From Chlorobiaceae bacterium (GTDB lineage: Bacteria; Bacteroidota; Chlorobiia; Chlorobiales; Chlorobiaceae): a stretch of 64,000 nt of DNA. Every line of letters begins with the position of its first letter. Position 1 is the stretch's first letter. The stretch covers positions 1 to 64,000 of the forward strand of contig JAAXXL010000005.1 in the NCBI GenBank assembly GCA_013334485.1. The letters run 5' to 3'. The notes under the pieces are model-generated. The model worked only from the letters and a program-made list of their open reading frames with translations. It was not told where the DNA came from and searched no databases. A program made the position numbers and the translations under genes. Positions 1 through 9,002 of this stretch are shown here, in pieces.

Positions 1-11
1 CTATATGTGAC

Positions 12-953
12 GTGACAATAGAACATCTTGACATTCTGAAACAGGGTGTGAAAGTATGGAATGAGTGGTTGAAAAAGCCCTCTGGGGTATTTCCTGATCT
101 CTATGATTCTGATCTTTCAGGCGCCGATTTCTCTAATGCAAATTTTGTAAGAGCGGATCTCTCTTTTGCCAATCTCAGTGCAGCCGATTTATCTCAAGCA
201 GATCTTACTGACGCAAATCTTTCTCAATCCGATCTTTCTGGGGCTAATCTTTCTGGAATTAGTCTCTTTGATGCCAATCTCTCCGGTGCTAATCTTGATG
301 GTACAGTCTTCACTGATGCAATATTTGGAATGACAACATTTGCAAATGTTGATCTCAGTACAGCTAACGGACTGGATTCAATAGATCATGTTGGCCCTTC
401 TCCCGTTGGTGTCGATACGATTTATAAGTCTAAGGGTAACATTCCCGTAGTTTTCCTCCGTGGTTGCGGCATACCGGATGAATTTATTGCCTATATCCCC
501 TCATTGATCGGGAAAGGCATTGAATACTACTCGTGCTTTATCAGCTACAGCCACAAGGATGAAGAATTTGCTAAGCGCCTGCACAATGATTTGCAAGCAA
601 AAGGAGTTCGTTGCTGGTTTGCCCCGCATGAGATGAAGATCGGGGATAAAATTCGCCCAACCATTGATGACTCAATCCGTCTTCACGACAAGTTGCTCCT
701 GATTCTATCGGATAATTCTGTGCAAAGCAACTGGGTTGAGCATGAAGTTGAGCATGCCCTCTACCTTGAAACAGAGCGGAAAAAACCAGTTCTCTTTCCG
801 GTCCGAATCGATGAGGCAATCATGGAGAGCACAACCGGATGGGCAGGAAATGTGAAGCGTCAGCGGCACATCTGCGACTTCACAAAATGGAAACAGCACG
901 ACGCCTACAAGTCAGCATTCGACCGTCTTCTGCGTGACCTGAAAGCCAGATAG
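12..953 (+). CDS. Pentapeptide-repeat / TIR-domain protein
   Basis: The 313-residue protein has two parts. Residues about 31-115 are A(D/N)LSx pentapeptide repeats, expected to form a right-handed quadrilateral beta-helix. Residues about 172-312 are a TIR domain opening with FISYSHKDEEFA and containing W241-x3-E245, the usual place of the catalytic glutamate of NAD-cleaving TIRs. Known family roles are NAD hydrolysis and protein scaffolding in antiviral defence; that this copy does so is an inference. The start is a GTG at 12, but the frame stays open to the window edge, so the true start may lie upstream. It opens an accessory block with HipA-like, RhuM and HicBA genes. No signal peptide is seen, so it is probably cytoplasmic. 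Confidence 0.85.
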   Translation: MTIEHLDILKQGVKVWNEWLKKPSGVFPDLYDSDLSGADFSNANFVRADLSFANLSAADLSQADLTDANLSQSDLSGANLSGISLFDANLSGANLDGTVFTDAIFGMTTFANVDLSTANGLDSIDHVGPSPVGVDTIYKSKGNIPVVFLRGCGIPDEFIAYIPSLIGKGIEYYSCFISYSHKDEEFAKRLHNDLQAKGVRCWFAPHEMKIGDKIRPTIDDSIRLHDKLLLILSDNSVQSNWVEHEVEHALYLETERKKPVLFPVRIDEAIMESTTGWAGNVKRQRHICDFTKWKQHDAYKSAFDRLLRDLKAR

Positions 954-1078
954 AGTAATGGTGCAGTTAATGGGTTTAGTGATCATTCGTCGTTTGACAG
1001 GCGGCATACCTGAGGCAAATGGTGTATATTTATGCTATACTGAATTGATACAGTACCACCTGTAGATACCAGCAATGC

Positions 1079-1894
1079 ATGAGGAGAGTCAAGACAGAGC
1101 GTTTTATCGAGCAAATATTTACAAATGGCAGTGTGCCTTGCCGGTTTGAATGCAGCGATGGTGAGACTTACTATGTTAAACATTATGGCAACAATCGGTT
1201 ACATGTAATCAATGAGCTGATTGGCTTCAAGCTTCTGCAAATGCTCGAACTCCCGACGCCTGACATCGCACTTGTAGAGGTTGTCTCAGGAAGCATTGAA
1301 GGACAAAGCTTTGAACGGAAAGCACCTTGTGGTGTCGCGTTTGGTTCAAGACAACTGCCGGGACATTCCAAGTCACTTGACAGGGGTGATTTGTTCGAGG
1401 GGCCAGAAATTCGTAAATTTATCGCGCCTCAATCCTTGGTGGGGATTGTTTTGTTCGATATTTGGGTTTACAATACAGATCGAACTCAGCTCAACACGAA
1501 TATTCTTGTTGAGCAAATCGTTAACAACAGGTTCCGGTTTTTGGCAATTGATCATGCCATGATTTTTGATGGGAAGGAGTACCGGGATCTCGGTAGTAGC
1601 GGAAAAATCTTGTCGCCAACCATTGAAGATTCCCTCATAACTCATCCGTTCTATCAGCAAGTTTATGATTCTTTCGGTTTGTTTTCTTTTGAAGAGGCGG
1701 ACAGGGTTCTTGGAAGGATAGAGCGCCTGACGGAAGATGAGCTTCGTTGCGTATTGCAGGTAATCCCTGAAGAATGGGAAGTAAAGGACGAAGAAAAAGA
1801 TGCGATTATAAAACACTATTTGTTGCCCCGTAAGGATTTGGTTCGCGGGTTCTATCAACAGCTTTTAGTGGACGCAAAGATTAAAATACTATGA
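1079..1894 (+). CDS. HipA-like kinase-domain protein
   Basis: A 271-residue protein with the layout of the short HipA-like kinase family. It shows a probable ATP-binding lysine in YYVKHYGN (K34), a conserved NELIGF helix near residue 46, a catalytic-loop-like VYNTDRTQLNTNIL (130-143) and a metal-binding-like AIDHAMIF (156-163). HipA proteins are serine/threonine kinases used as toxins. In this shorter family the substrate is unknown. In the loop, D134-R135 are kept but the usual DRH histidine is threonine. Its TGA overlaps the ATG of the DUF3037 gene by 4 bases, so the two are almost certainly co-translated. There is no HipB-type HTH partner next to it. Confidence 0.75.
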   Translation: MRRVKTERFIEQIFTNGSVPCRFECSDGETYYVKHYGNNRLHVINELIGFKLLQMLELPTPDIALVEVVSGSIEGQSFERKAPCGVAFGSRQLPGHSKSLDRGDLFEGPEIRKFIAPQSLVGIVLFDIWVYNTDRTQLNTNILVEQIVNNRFRFLAIDHAMIFDGKEYRDLGSSGKILSPTIEDSLITHPFYQQVYDSFGLFSFEEADRVLGRIERLTEDELRCVLQVIPEEWEVKDEEKDAIIKHYLLPRKDLVRGFYQQLLVDAKIKIL

Positions 1895-2814
1895 AAACCT
1901 GGTTCACAACCGTAAAATACGCGCCGAATCCTGATCGTGAGGAGTACTTTGGCATCGGATTAATTATGGTTAGCCCTGAGAGCGGCGCTGTAAAGGTACG
2001 TTTCTCAAGAGAGCGTGTGAAAAGAATTAATCATGCACTCGGAATTACAAAATCCTCACTTTTTGAGAGTGCGATGCAGCAGGCTGAAGGCCTTGCCAAA
2101 AGCAGCGAGCCTCTTGATGTCAAACATCTTGAGTATCTTTCTGTATACGAAAATGGAGTGATTCGTTACACTTTTCCAAAACCTCTGATCATTGCGCAGG
2201 AAAGCCCTGACGTCTCTGACGCAGAACTTATGGATCAGCGTTTTGACCGACTGTATCAAAAGCTAATCTCGGACAAACTGGAAAACAGCGTCAGGTCATC
2301 AAAAGGTTTGGCTTTAGCTACGGCTTTTCGCAGAATGGCCAAAAAGGATGTGGTTTTTACAAGTCATCTGGATATTGATTACAGCTTTGACTCAATAGAG
2401 TTTCAGACAGATATTCTTTTTCCGGATATCGCGGTTGATTATATAGGGGGTAACGGCGCAATTTATTGTGCCAATTTCATCGACCTTGGTGTGCAGGAAA
2501 AGACATTACAAAAGAATATTGCAGAGACACTCCTTGCGCGGAATTTTTTGGCGTCACTGTTTGACGCTGAGCATGCAAAATATGGGTCGCAGTATAAAAT
2601 TATTCTCGATAAAGAACAGGCAGAAAGCAACTATGCGAGACAGGCTTTGCATTCACTGAAATTTGCTTTAGAGAAAGAACCGCATAATCTCGTTGTGGTT
2701 CCAGATGTTCATGAACTCATGGACAGTGTACTGGAAGAGGTTAAAGCGAAGAATGTTGAGCCATTTTCAAAATGGATCAGGAAACACCCCCCAAAAGCTT
2801 TTCATCAACGCTGA
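1891..2814 (+). CDS. DUF3037 domain protein, partner of the HipA-like kinase
   Basis: This 307-residue protein opens with a segment (WFTTVKYAPNPDREEYFGIG) typical of DUF3037, whose members are commonly encoded next to HipA-like kinase genes. The rest (residues about 120-307) is soluble with no motif I recognise. There is no signal peptide or membrane segment. The 4-base overlap with the preceding kinase gene points to a two-gene unit, in which this protein may be the regulator, antitoxin or target. That role is inferred from position only. DUF3037 has no established biochemical function that I know of. Confidence 0.7.
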   Translation: MKTWFTTVKYAPNPDREEYFGIGLIMVSPESGAVKVRFSRERVKRINHALGITKSSLFESAMQQAEGLAKSSEPLDVKHLEYLSVYENGVIRYTFPKPLIIAQESPDVSDAELMDQRFDRLYQKLISDKLENSVRSSKGLALATAFRRMAKKDVVFTSHLDIDYSFDSIEFQTDILFPDIAVDYIGGNGAIYCANFIDLGVQEKTLQKNIAETLLARNFLASLFDAEHAKYGSQYKIILDKEQAESNYARQALHSLKFALEKEPHNLVVVPDVHELMDSVLEEVKAKNVEPFSKWIRKHPPKAFHQR

Positions 2815-2999
2815 TAATCAGAACAGGTTATCGACACACCAACTTCGAATATCCCCTCGCATTTCAAATTCCTGAAATCCGGATGATCTTGCTGTGGTGA
2901 CTATCTTAATTTATTCCTCCCTGGTTTTTCCAGTTATTCTTGTTTTTATGCCGGGAAGGAGGAGTTCTCGAAACGATCTCTAATGCATTCGGGGGGCTT

Positions 3000-4037
3000 A
3001 TGAATAACAACTCTGAACTGCTTATCTACCAGGCTCCGGATGGTAGAATAAAAATAGATGTCCGGCTTGAAGACGAAACGGTCTGGCTGACACAAACGCA
3101 TTTGTGTGAGCTTTTTCAGAAGTCAAAAGCGACCATCAGCGAGCATATCAAGCATATCTTTGAAGAGGGTGAACTTGATGATACAGTGGTTGTTCGGAAT
3201 TTCCGAACAACCACTCGGCATGGTGCTATTAAAGGAAAAACCCAGTCCCAGGAAGTTCAGTACTACAATCTGGACGTGATCATCTCAGTCGGTTACCGTG
3301 TCAAATCGCAGCAGGGTACTCGGTTTCGCATCTGGGCTACCCAACGGCTCAGGGAATATATTGTCAAAGGTTTTGCGCTGAATGATGAGCGCTTCAAGAG
3401 CGGCAGTTCGATGAACTACTTTACGGAGCTGCAGGAGCGTATCCGCGAAATCCGGTTGTCGGAGCGATTCTTTTACCAGAAGATCAAGGATATCTACACA
3501 ACCAGCATTGACTATGACCCCGGAGCTGAAAGCACTATCGCCTTTTTCAAGGCGGTGCAGAATAAGTTACTGTGGGTAATCAGTATGCAGACAGCAGCGG
3601 AACTTGTTTATCGCCGCGCTGATGCTTCACTGCCGCTGATGGGAATGCTCTCCTTTGATAAAGAGGGAGTGCCAGTACGCAAGGGCGATGTGGGTATTGC
3701 TAAAAATTATCTCAAGGAAGATGAAATCAAATTGCTTGGCCTGCTGGTGGAGCAATACCTTGCTTTTGCGGAAGTGATGGCGCAGCAGCGAACGCCGATG
3801 TACATGAAAGACTGGATTCAGCGTCTGGATTCGATTATTCAGCTCAACGGTCGCGAACTGCTTACCCATGCAGGTAAAATCAGTCACCAGATCGCTCTCG
3901 AAAAATCAACGATTGAATACGACAAGTACAAAGAAGCCCTGAAACATCCGCAGCAGGAAGAGAACCTTCGGGAACTTGAGGAGGATATAAAACAACTGAA
4001 ATCTTCTCGGAAGCGGGAAGGGGACAGTCATAACTAA
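3000..4037 (+). CDS. RhuM-family (virulence RhuM-like) protein
   Basis: A 345-residue protein of the RhuM family, named from a Salmonella pathogenicity-island gene and scattered through accessory regions of many bacteria. The N-terminal third looks DNA-binding: VWLTQTHLCELFQKSKATIS at about residues 29-48 reads as a helix-turn-helix, followed by the conserved VQYYNLDVIISVGYRV segment. The C-terminus (about 305-345) is charged and probably helical. I chose the ATG at 3000 over an upstream ATG at 2940 because homology to the family starts after it. It stands alone, downstream of the HipA-like/DUF3037 pair. The molecular function of the family is unproven. Confidence 0.8.
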   Translation: MNNNSELLIYQAPDGRIKIDVRLEDETVWLTQTHLCELFQKSKATISEHIKHIFEEGELDDTVVVRNFRTTTRHGAIKGKTQSQEVQYYNLDVIISVGYRVKSQQGTRFRIWATQRLREYIVKGFALNDERFKSGSSMNYFTELQERIREIRLSERFFYQKIKDIYTTSIDYDPGAESTIAFFKAVQNKLLWVISMQTAAELVYRRADASLPLMGMLSFDKEGVPVRKGDVGIAKNYLKEDEIKLLGLLVEQYLAFAEVMAQQRTPMYMKDWIQRLDSIIQLNGRELLTHAGKISHQIALEKSTIEYDKYKEALKHPQQEENLRELEEDIKQLKSSRKREGDSHN

Positions 4038-4325
4038 CTGCACTTGTTACGCCATTTCACTCCTCCGAAGCATCGCTCATGAGCCTCGCTTTATACCGAG
4101 CTTGAGCCCGGCGTTCCCGGAGTGTTTCCGGATATGCGGGATGTGAATGCCGGATAGCAATTGATTGATATCAGAACTGTTTCCCTTTGCCGGAGGGATG
4201 GCAGGTGCGGATTGACGGCGTGGGTTGGCTATCACATCCAGCACATGAACTGCCTGTATGTTGGCATGAATATTTCTTATGTTTATTGGTAATAAACCAT
4301 CGGTTAAATTTTTAGCACTTCTATC
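4038..4325 (+). other. Gene-free stretch between rhuM-like and hicBA
   Basis: I see no convincing gene here. An antisense reading frame crosses the stretch but has no recognisable domain and no ribosome-binding site. The last 60 bases before hicB are AT-rich and probably hold its promoter and operator, but no clean motif stands out. Confidence 0.4.
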
Positions 4326-4535
4326 ATGGAACTTACCGCAATCCTTACACCAGCAGTTGAAGGTGGATATGTTGCCTATAATCCTGACACCGGCACAACC
4401 ACACAAGGCGAAAACATTGAAGAAGCCTTAACAAATTTACGAGAAGCTACCGAGCTTTATTTAGAGGAGTTTCCTTTAATACTTGCTGAAAAAAGGTCAT
4501 TACTTACAACCTTTCAAGTTGCAAGCAATGCCTAA
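4326..4535 (+). CDS. hicB: HicB-family antitoxin
   Basis: This 69-residue protein has the HicB partial RNase H-like fold pattern: an initial strand LTAILTPAVEGGYVAYNPD, then TTQGENIEEALTNLREATELYLEE. It lacks a C-terminal DNA-binding extension, so it belongs to the short HicB type. HicB proteins bind and neutralise HicA and repress their own operon. Its stop overlaps the start of the downstream hicA by 8 bases, giving the antitoxin-first order. The operon sits at the edge of the accessory block, convergent with rnc. Confidence 0.88.
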   Translation: MELTAILTPAVEGGYVAYNPDTGTTTQGENIEEALTNLREATELYLEEFPLILAEKRSLLTTFQVASNA

Positions 4536-4746
4536 ACTGCCAATTGTATCTGGAAGCGAAGCAGTTAAGGCTCTGCAGCGCCTTGGATTTACTGTGGTTA
4601 GGCAAAAAGGAAGTCATGTTGTTCTTCGGAAAGATATGTACGGATGCGTTGTTCCCAACCATCGTGAAATTAAAACAGGTACATTGGCAGGAATTTTAAA
4701 ACAAGCAGGAGTTTCGGCTGAAGAGTTTATTACTGCGTTGCATTAG
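4528..4746 (+). CDS. hicA: HicA-family mRNA interferase toxin
   Basis: A 72-residue HicA toxin with the double-stranded-RNA-binding-like fold signature: GSEAVKALQRLGF, then VVRQKGSHVVLRK with the catalytic histidine of GSH, and the VPNHREIKTGTLAGILKQAG segment. HicA cleaves mRNA and is held in check by HicB. I chose the ATG at 4528, inside the end of hicB, because the motif starts directly after it and the length then fits the family. An upstream in-frame ATG at 4483 would add 15 residues without family resemblance. The active histidine is present, so this pair looks intact. Confidence 0.88.
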   Translation: MPKLPIVSGSEAVKALQRLGFTVVRQKGSHVVLRKDMYGCVVPNHREIKTGTLAGILKQAGVSAEEFITALH

Positions 4747-4805
4747 CCAAAGCAATCGATAGCCTCTTGCGGGATTTGAAATTAGTAGGGGAAGTTTTCG
4801 AAATG

Positions 4806-5633
4806 TCAGATCGGGGTCTCATCCTTTTCTGCGGCGTCGATGATGCTGAGTGCTTCTTTTGCGGCGAGTTGCTCGGCATCTTTTTTTCTCCGGGCGGTTC
4901 CTGTGCCAAGGTGCTGGTCGCTGCAGGATACTCCAACCGTGAACTGTTTTTCATGTTCAGCTCCGGACTCTTCCTCTATTGTGTAGAGCGGCATTGGAAG
5001 GTGGCGCGACTGGGTGTACTCGATCAGGCGGCTTTTGTAGTTGTGTTCTGCTTCGACAATCATCCTGAAGTTTTCATGTTCGATAACATGCTTCCGGATG
5101 AAGTTTTCGGCAGCCTGAATGCCTTTATCGAGATAGATTGCGCCAATCAGTGATTCGAATGCATCGGCAAGGGCTGAGTCGCTGGAGGTAATTTTATTGC
5201 GGTCGGCTGACTCTCCGGTAAGGAGGTGTTCGCCAAGGTTGAGGGTTTCAGCAAATCCGGCAAGGGATTTACGATTGACGATTTTTGCCCGGTTGCTTGA
5301 AAGTTCACCTTCAGCACTTTCGGGGAATGTTCTGAAGAGGTATGCGGAAATGAGAAGCCCGAGCACCGAGTCACCGAGGAATTCAAGGCGCTGGTTGGAT
5401 TCAACGAGGTGTTGAGTTGCCGGGTCATGGACCACCGAACGGTGTGTCAGGGCGGTTCGGTAAAGAGGTAATCCTGTTTCGACATCGCCTGTAAGCTTCT
5501 GCAGGAAGGCTATGGTTTCAGGAAAGAGTTCCTGAGTGCTGAGTAGCGAGTGCTGAGCAATGCGCTCTTCGAGAGCGCTCTCTTCTGTGCGTTTGAAGGC
5601 AAAAGAGGTTATTTTTTGCCAGAACGGCTCCAT
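4806..5633 (-). CDS. rnc: Ribonuclease III
   Basis: RNase III cleaves double-stranded RNA in rRNA maturation and mRNA decay. The 275-residue protein has the signature NQRLEFLGDSVLG at residues 80-92 (E84, D88), the second acidic cluster in DAFESLIGAIYLDKG, and a dsRNA-binding domain from about 200 (NYKSRLIEYTQ...ARRKKDAEQLAAKEAL). The first residue of the usual NERLEF is Q here; the E84/D88/E metal ligands remain. About 45 N-terminal residues precede the catalytic domain, longer than in E. coli. It is the last gene of the fab operon, 16 bases after fabF, and is convergent with hicA. Confidence 0.95.
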   Translation of the reverse strand: MEPFWQKITSFAFKRTEESALEERIAQHSLLSTQELFPETIAFLQKLTGDVETGLPLYRTALTHRSVVHDPATQHLVESNQRLEFLGDSVLGLLISAYLFRTFPESAEGELSSNRAKIVNRKSLAGFAETLNLGEHLLTGESADRNKITSSDSALADAFESLIGAIYLDKGIQAAENFIRKHVIEHENFRMIVEAEHNYKSRLIEYTQSRHLPMPLYTIEEESGAEHEKQFTVGVSCSDQHLGTGTARRKKDAEQLAAKEALSIIDAAEKDETPI

Positions 5634-5649
5634 TGGCAGGAGTTTTTCC

Positions 5650-6903
5650 TTAAAGGGATGAACCGTTCCTGAAAATCAGTGATGCGTTGTGACCGCCAAA
5701 GCCGAACCCGTTGTTGAGTGCATACTCTATGGTCCGTTTTTTCGGTGTATTCGGTGTTACGTCAATATCAACCGCAGGGTCGAGGTTGTCGCAGTTGATT
5801 GTTGGAGGAACCGTCTGATGCTGTAGTGCGAGCAGGCAGGCAATCGACTCAACCACTCCGGCAGCACCAAGCAGGTGACCGGTCATGGATTTTGTTGCGC
5901 TGATGCTGAGCTTGTAGGCATGGTCTTCAAAGACGGTCTTGATGGCGGCAACTTCTGCCAGATCACCAAGCGGGGTAGATGTGCCGTGTGTATTGATATA
6001 GTCGATCTGCTCGCGTTTAATACCAGCCATGGCAATAGCTGATCTCATGGCATTGACCGCTCCAAGCCCTTCCGGGTGCGGGGCTGTCAGGTGATAGGCA
6101 TCGGCAGTTGCGCCTACGCCAACAATTTCGCCATAAATTTTTGCTCCACGTGCTTTTGCTGATTCCAGGGACTCAAGAATCAAGGTTCCGCCGCCTTCAC
6201 CCATTACAAAGCCGTCACGGTCGCGGTCATAAGGGCGTGACGCCTCTTGTGGCCGATCATTGAGCGTAGAGAGTGCTCTGGCTGAGTTGAATCCGCCAAC
6301 ACTCATCCGCGTGATTGGTGCCTCTGAACCACCACAAACCATGTAATCTGCCATTCCTGCGTTAATGAGGAGGTAGGCGTCAATAATGGCATGAAGAGAG
6401 GTAGCACAGGCCGACGCTGTTGCGTAATTCGGACCCATGAGGCCGTAGCGAATGGATATCTGCCCGGCGGCAATGTCGGGGATAAGCATGGGAATAAAGA
6501 AAGGGCTGATGCGTCGCGGCCCTTTTTCAAGGAAGTTCTCGAACTGCTGTTCATAGGTGGTCATTCCGCCAATACCGGAACCATGAACCACTCCGATTCT
6601 GAGCGGATCAATCTCCTTCAGGTCAAGTCCTGAATCTTTCAGTGCCTGACCTGCGGCGATAACGGCATACTGGCAGTATGGATCCATTCTGTCAGCAGAT
6701 TTTCTGTCGATATAATCTGCCGCGCAAAATTCTTTCAGTTCACAGGCAAAGGTTGTTGCAAAATCAGTGGTGTCAAAATAGGTAATAGGCGCGGCTCCGC
6801 TCTTTCCATTATAGAGAGAGTTCCAGAACTCCTCTTTGGAAAGGCCTATAGGAGTTAAGACCCCTATTCCGGTAATGACAATTCTTTTACGCTCCTGAGC
6901 CAT
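5650..6903 (-). CDS. fabF: 3-oxoacyl-ACP synthase II (KAS II)
   Basis: FabF condenses malonyl-ACP with growing acyl-ACP in type II fatty-acid elongation. The 417-residue length is normal. The nucleophile cysteine is in [12 protein letters not shown], and the two histidines are in [10 protein letters not shown] and [11 protein letters not shown]. It lies directly after acpP in the minus-strand lipid operon, an arrangement (acpP-fabF-rnc) common to many bacteria. Start is an ATG at 6903. Confidence 0.97.
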   Translation of the reverse strand: MAQERKRIVITGIGVLTPIGLSKEEFWNSLYNGKSGAAPITYFDTTDFATTFACELKEFCAADYIDRKSADRMDPYCQYAVIAAGQALKDSGLDLKEIDPLRIGVVHGSGIGGMTTYEQQFENFLEKGPRRISPFFIPMLIPDIAAGQISIRYGLMGPNYATASACATSLHAIIDAYLLINAGMADYMVCGGSEAPITRMSVGGFNSARALSTLNDRPQEASRPYDRDRDGFVMGEGGGTLILESLESAKARGAKIYGEIVGVGATADAYHLTAPHPEGLGAVNAMRSAIAMAGIKREQIDYINTHGTSTPLGDLAEVAAIKTVFEDHAYKLSISATKSMTGHLLGAAGVVESIACLLALQHQTVPPTINCDNLDPAVDIDVTPNTPKKRTIEYALNNGFGFGGHNASLIFRNGSSL

Positions 6904-6953
6904 AGGTTCTGATTTTACTTGTTTCCTTTTGCCTGTTTTACCCGGAATGCTGA

Positions 6954-7193
6954 TTACTTCTTGCCGACGATGTAATCGATAGCCTGCTGTACGGTACCGA
7001 TCTTTTCAGCATCTTCATCAGGGATCTGAACGCCGAACTCATTTTCGAGTTCCATGATCAGTTCAACGGTGTCAAGTGAGTCTGCACCGAGATCATCGGA
7101 AAACTTTGATTCCATTTTGATCTGGTCTTTGGTGACGCCCATCTTGCTGACGATAATATCGTATACTTTGTCTTTGATTTCTGCCTGGGTCAT
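6954..7193 (-). CDS. acpP: Acyl carrier protein
   Basis: A 79-residue acidic protein carrying the phosphopantetheine attachment motif [15 protein letters not shown], with the modified serine at residue 39. It carries acyl intermediates for FabD, FabG, FabH, FabF and PlsX, all encoded beside it. A GGAG ribosome-binding site lies just upstream of the ATG at 7193. A gap of about 85 bases with an AT-rich stretch separates it from fabG, which could hold an internal promoter. Confidence 0.97.
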   Translation of the reverse strand: MTQAEIKDKVYDIIVSKMGVTKDQIKMESKFSDDLGADSLDTVELIMELENEFGVQIPDEDAEKIGTVQQAIDYIVGKK

Positions 7194-7279
7194 GGTGTTC
7201 TCCGGATTAAGCGTTGGTTGTTGTATAAAATTTTTTTAAAAAAGTCTGTCAATATACGAAGAAAATAAGCTTGCCCAAA

Positions 7280-8017
7280 TCACATAACCATACCGCCATT
7301 GACACTGATGACCTGGCCGGTGATGTATGATGACTGGTCGCTGGCAAGGAATGCAACCGCATTGGCTACATCCTGAGGTGTGCCGAAGCTGGCGAGCGGG
7401 ATGGCATCAAGCATTTTCTGGCGGACATCGTCGGATAGCGCATCGGTCATTTTTGAGGAGATGAACCCTGGTGCGACCGCGTTGGCCCTGATGTTGCGCG
7501 ATGAGAGCTCTTTTGCGACCGACTTGGTGAAAGCAATAACGCCACCTTTTGAAGCCGCATAGTTTGCCTGACCTGCATTACCCATAAGACCGACAACAGA
7601 GGCAATGTTGATGATAGCGCCTGAACGCTGCTTCATCATAATGCGGCTGACCGCCTTGGTGCATGAAAATGTTCCCTTCAGGTTGACCGTAAGCACAGCA
7701 TCCCAGTCCTCTTCACTCATTCTCATCAGAAGGCCGTCACGGGTGATGCCGGCATTGTTGACAAGAATATCGATTCTGCCTGTTGCCGCAACAATGTCAT
7801 TGACCGCGTTATTGACCGCCTCTGCGTTGGTGACGTCGAGCTCAAAACAGTATGCCTTGCGGCCGAGCTTCTCAACACCTTCGGCTGTTTCCGTCAGCCA
7901 TTCCGACTTGATATCGCATACAACAATATCAGCCCCTTTAGCTGCCAGGTCAAATGCGATGGCCTGCCCGATACCTCTGGCAGCTCCGGTTACAAGAGCG
8001 ATTTTTCCTTTAAACAT
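7280..8017 (-). CDS. fabG: 3-oxoacyl-ACP reductase
   Basis: A short-chain dehydrogenase of 245 residues that reduces 3-oxoacyl-ACP with NADPH. It has the nucleotide-binding TGAARGIGQ near the N-terminus, NNAGIT, a catalytic serine in ASVVG, and the Y-x3-K pair in [11 protein letters not shown] chose the ATG at 8017 ([11 protein letters not shown]) because the Rossmann strand begins right after it; an in-frame GTG at 8053 would add 12 residues with no family resemblance. It sits between fabD and acpP in the lipid operon. Confidence 0.95.
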   Translation of the reverse strand: MFKGKIALVTGAARGIGQAIAFDLAAKGADIVVCDIKSEWLTETAEGVEKLGRKAYCFELDVTNAEAVNNAVNDIVAATGRIDILVNNAGITRDGLLMRMSEEDWDAVLTVNLKGTFSCTKAVSRIMMKQRSGAIINIASVVGLMGNAGQANYAASKGGVIAFTKSVAKELSSRNIRANAVAPGFISSKMTDALSDDVRQKMLDAIPLASFGTPQDVANAVAFLASDQSSYITGQVISVNGGMVM

Positions 8018-8062
8018 TGTTTCTGTCGGTTGATGTTGATAACTCAAATGCACAATTTTATT

Positions 8063-8971
8063 TTAAAGAACAGCCTGAATGTCTGCGGCAGTGTCGAACC
8101 CTGTGGCCGAAACGGTTTTATCTATTCTTTTGATCAGCCCTTGCAAAACTTTTTGAGGGCCGATTTCAACAAATTCTGTGATACCGCTCTTTATCATGGC
8201 CTCAATGGATTGCGACCAGAGTACGGAGCTGGTGAGCTGCAAGATCAGGTTCCGGCGGATTTCCGCAGCATCGGTAACCGGATGGGCTACGGCGTTCATG
8301 CACACCGGTATCTCCGCATCTTTTATGTCAATCAGTTCAAGGGCCCGGGCAAGCTCCTCTTCAGCCGGTTTCATGAGCGGGGAGTGAAAAGCGCCCGAAA
8401 CCACAAGCTCTTTAGCCATGCGGGCACCTTTGGATGGTGCAAGTGCAACAGCTTTTTTTACTGCGGCAAGATCGCCCGAAATGACAACCTGACCCGGAGA
8501 GTTATAGTTGGCAGCCTGAACGATGCCTTCGCTTGCAGCTTCAGCAAGCAGCTCGGAAAGAGCGCTGTCAGGCATACCGATGATGGCAGCCATGGTTCCG
8601 GGATTCTGCTGCCCGGCATTCTGCATCAGCTCACCCCGTTTGGCAACAATACGCACAGCATCCTCAAAATCTATGGCGCCGGCAATACAGAGTGCTGAAT
8701 ATTCACCAAGGCTGTGACCTGCGGTCATGACGACATCCTTTCTTCCAAGTAGCGTCGCCACAGCAACACTATGCAAAAATATTGCAGGCTGGGTGTATCT
8801 GGTCTGGCGCAACTCCTCTTCGCTGCCCGAAAACATGATATCGGTGATAGAGTAGCCGAGAATATTGTTGGCTCTCTCCATCAGGGTGCGTGCAGCGGGG
8901 AAGTTTTCGAAAATGTCCTTTCCCATGCCGCAATACTGGGAGCCTTGTCCCGGAAACAGAAATGCTTTCAT
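8063..8971 (-). CDS. fabD: Malonyl-CoA:ACP transacylase
   Basis: FabD loads malonyl groups from CoA onto ACP. The 302-residue protein has the N-terminal FPGQGSQ motif, the active-site GHSLGEYSA (residues 85-93, nucleophile S87) and the histidine in SGAFHSPLM. Length matches the family. It lies between fabH and fabG on the minus strand. Confidence 0.96.
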   Translation of the reverse strand: MKAFLFPGQGSQYCGMGKDIFENFPAARTLMERANNILGYSITDIMFSGSEEELRQTRYTQPAIFLHSVAVATLLGRKDVVMTAGHSLGEYSALCIAGAIDFEDAVRIVAKRGELMQNAGQQNPGTMAAIIGMPDSALSELLAEAASEGIVQAANYNSPGQVVISGDLAAVKKAVALAPSKGARMAKELVVSGAFHSPLMKPAEEELARALELIDIKDAEIPVCMNAVAHPVTDAAEIRRNLILQLTSSVLWSQSIEAMIKSGITEFVEIGPQKVLQGLIKRIDKTVSATGFDTAADIQAVL

Positions 8972-9002
8972 GAAATTGATGGTTCTTGAGCAGTGTGAGT
9001 TG

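Noticed and set aside
4077-4406. Minus-strand frame between rhuM-like and hicB
   Set aside because: It runs antisense into hicB, has no recognisable domain and no ribosome-binding site.
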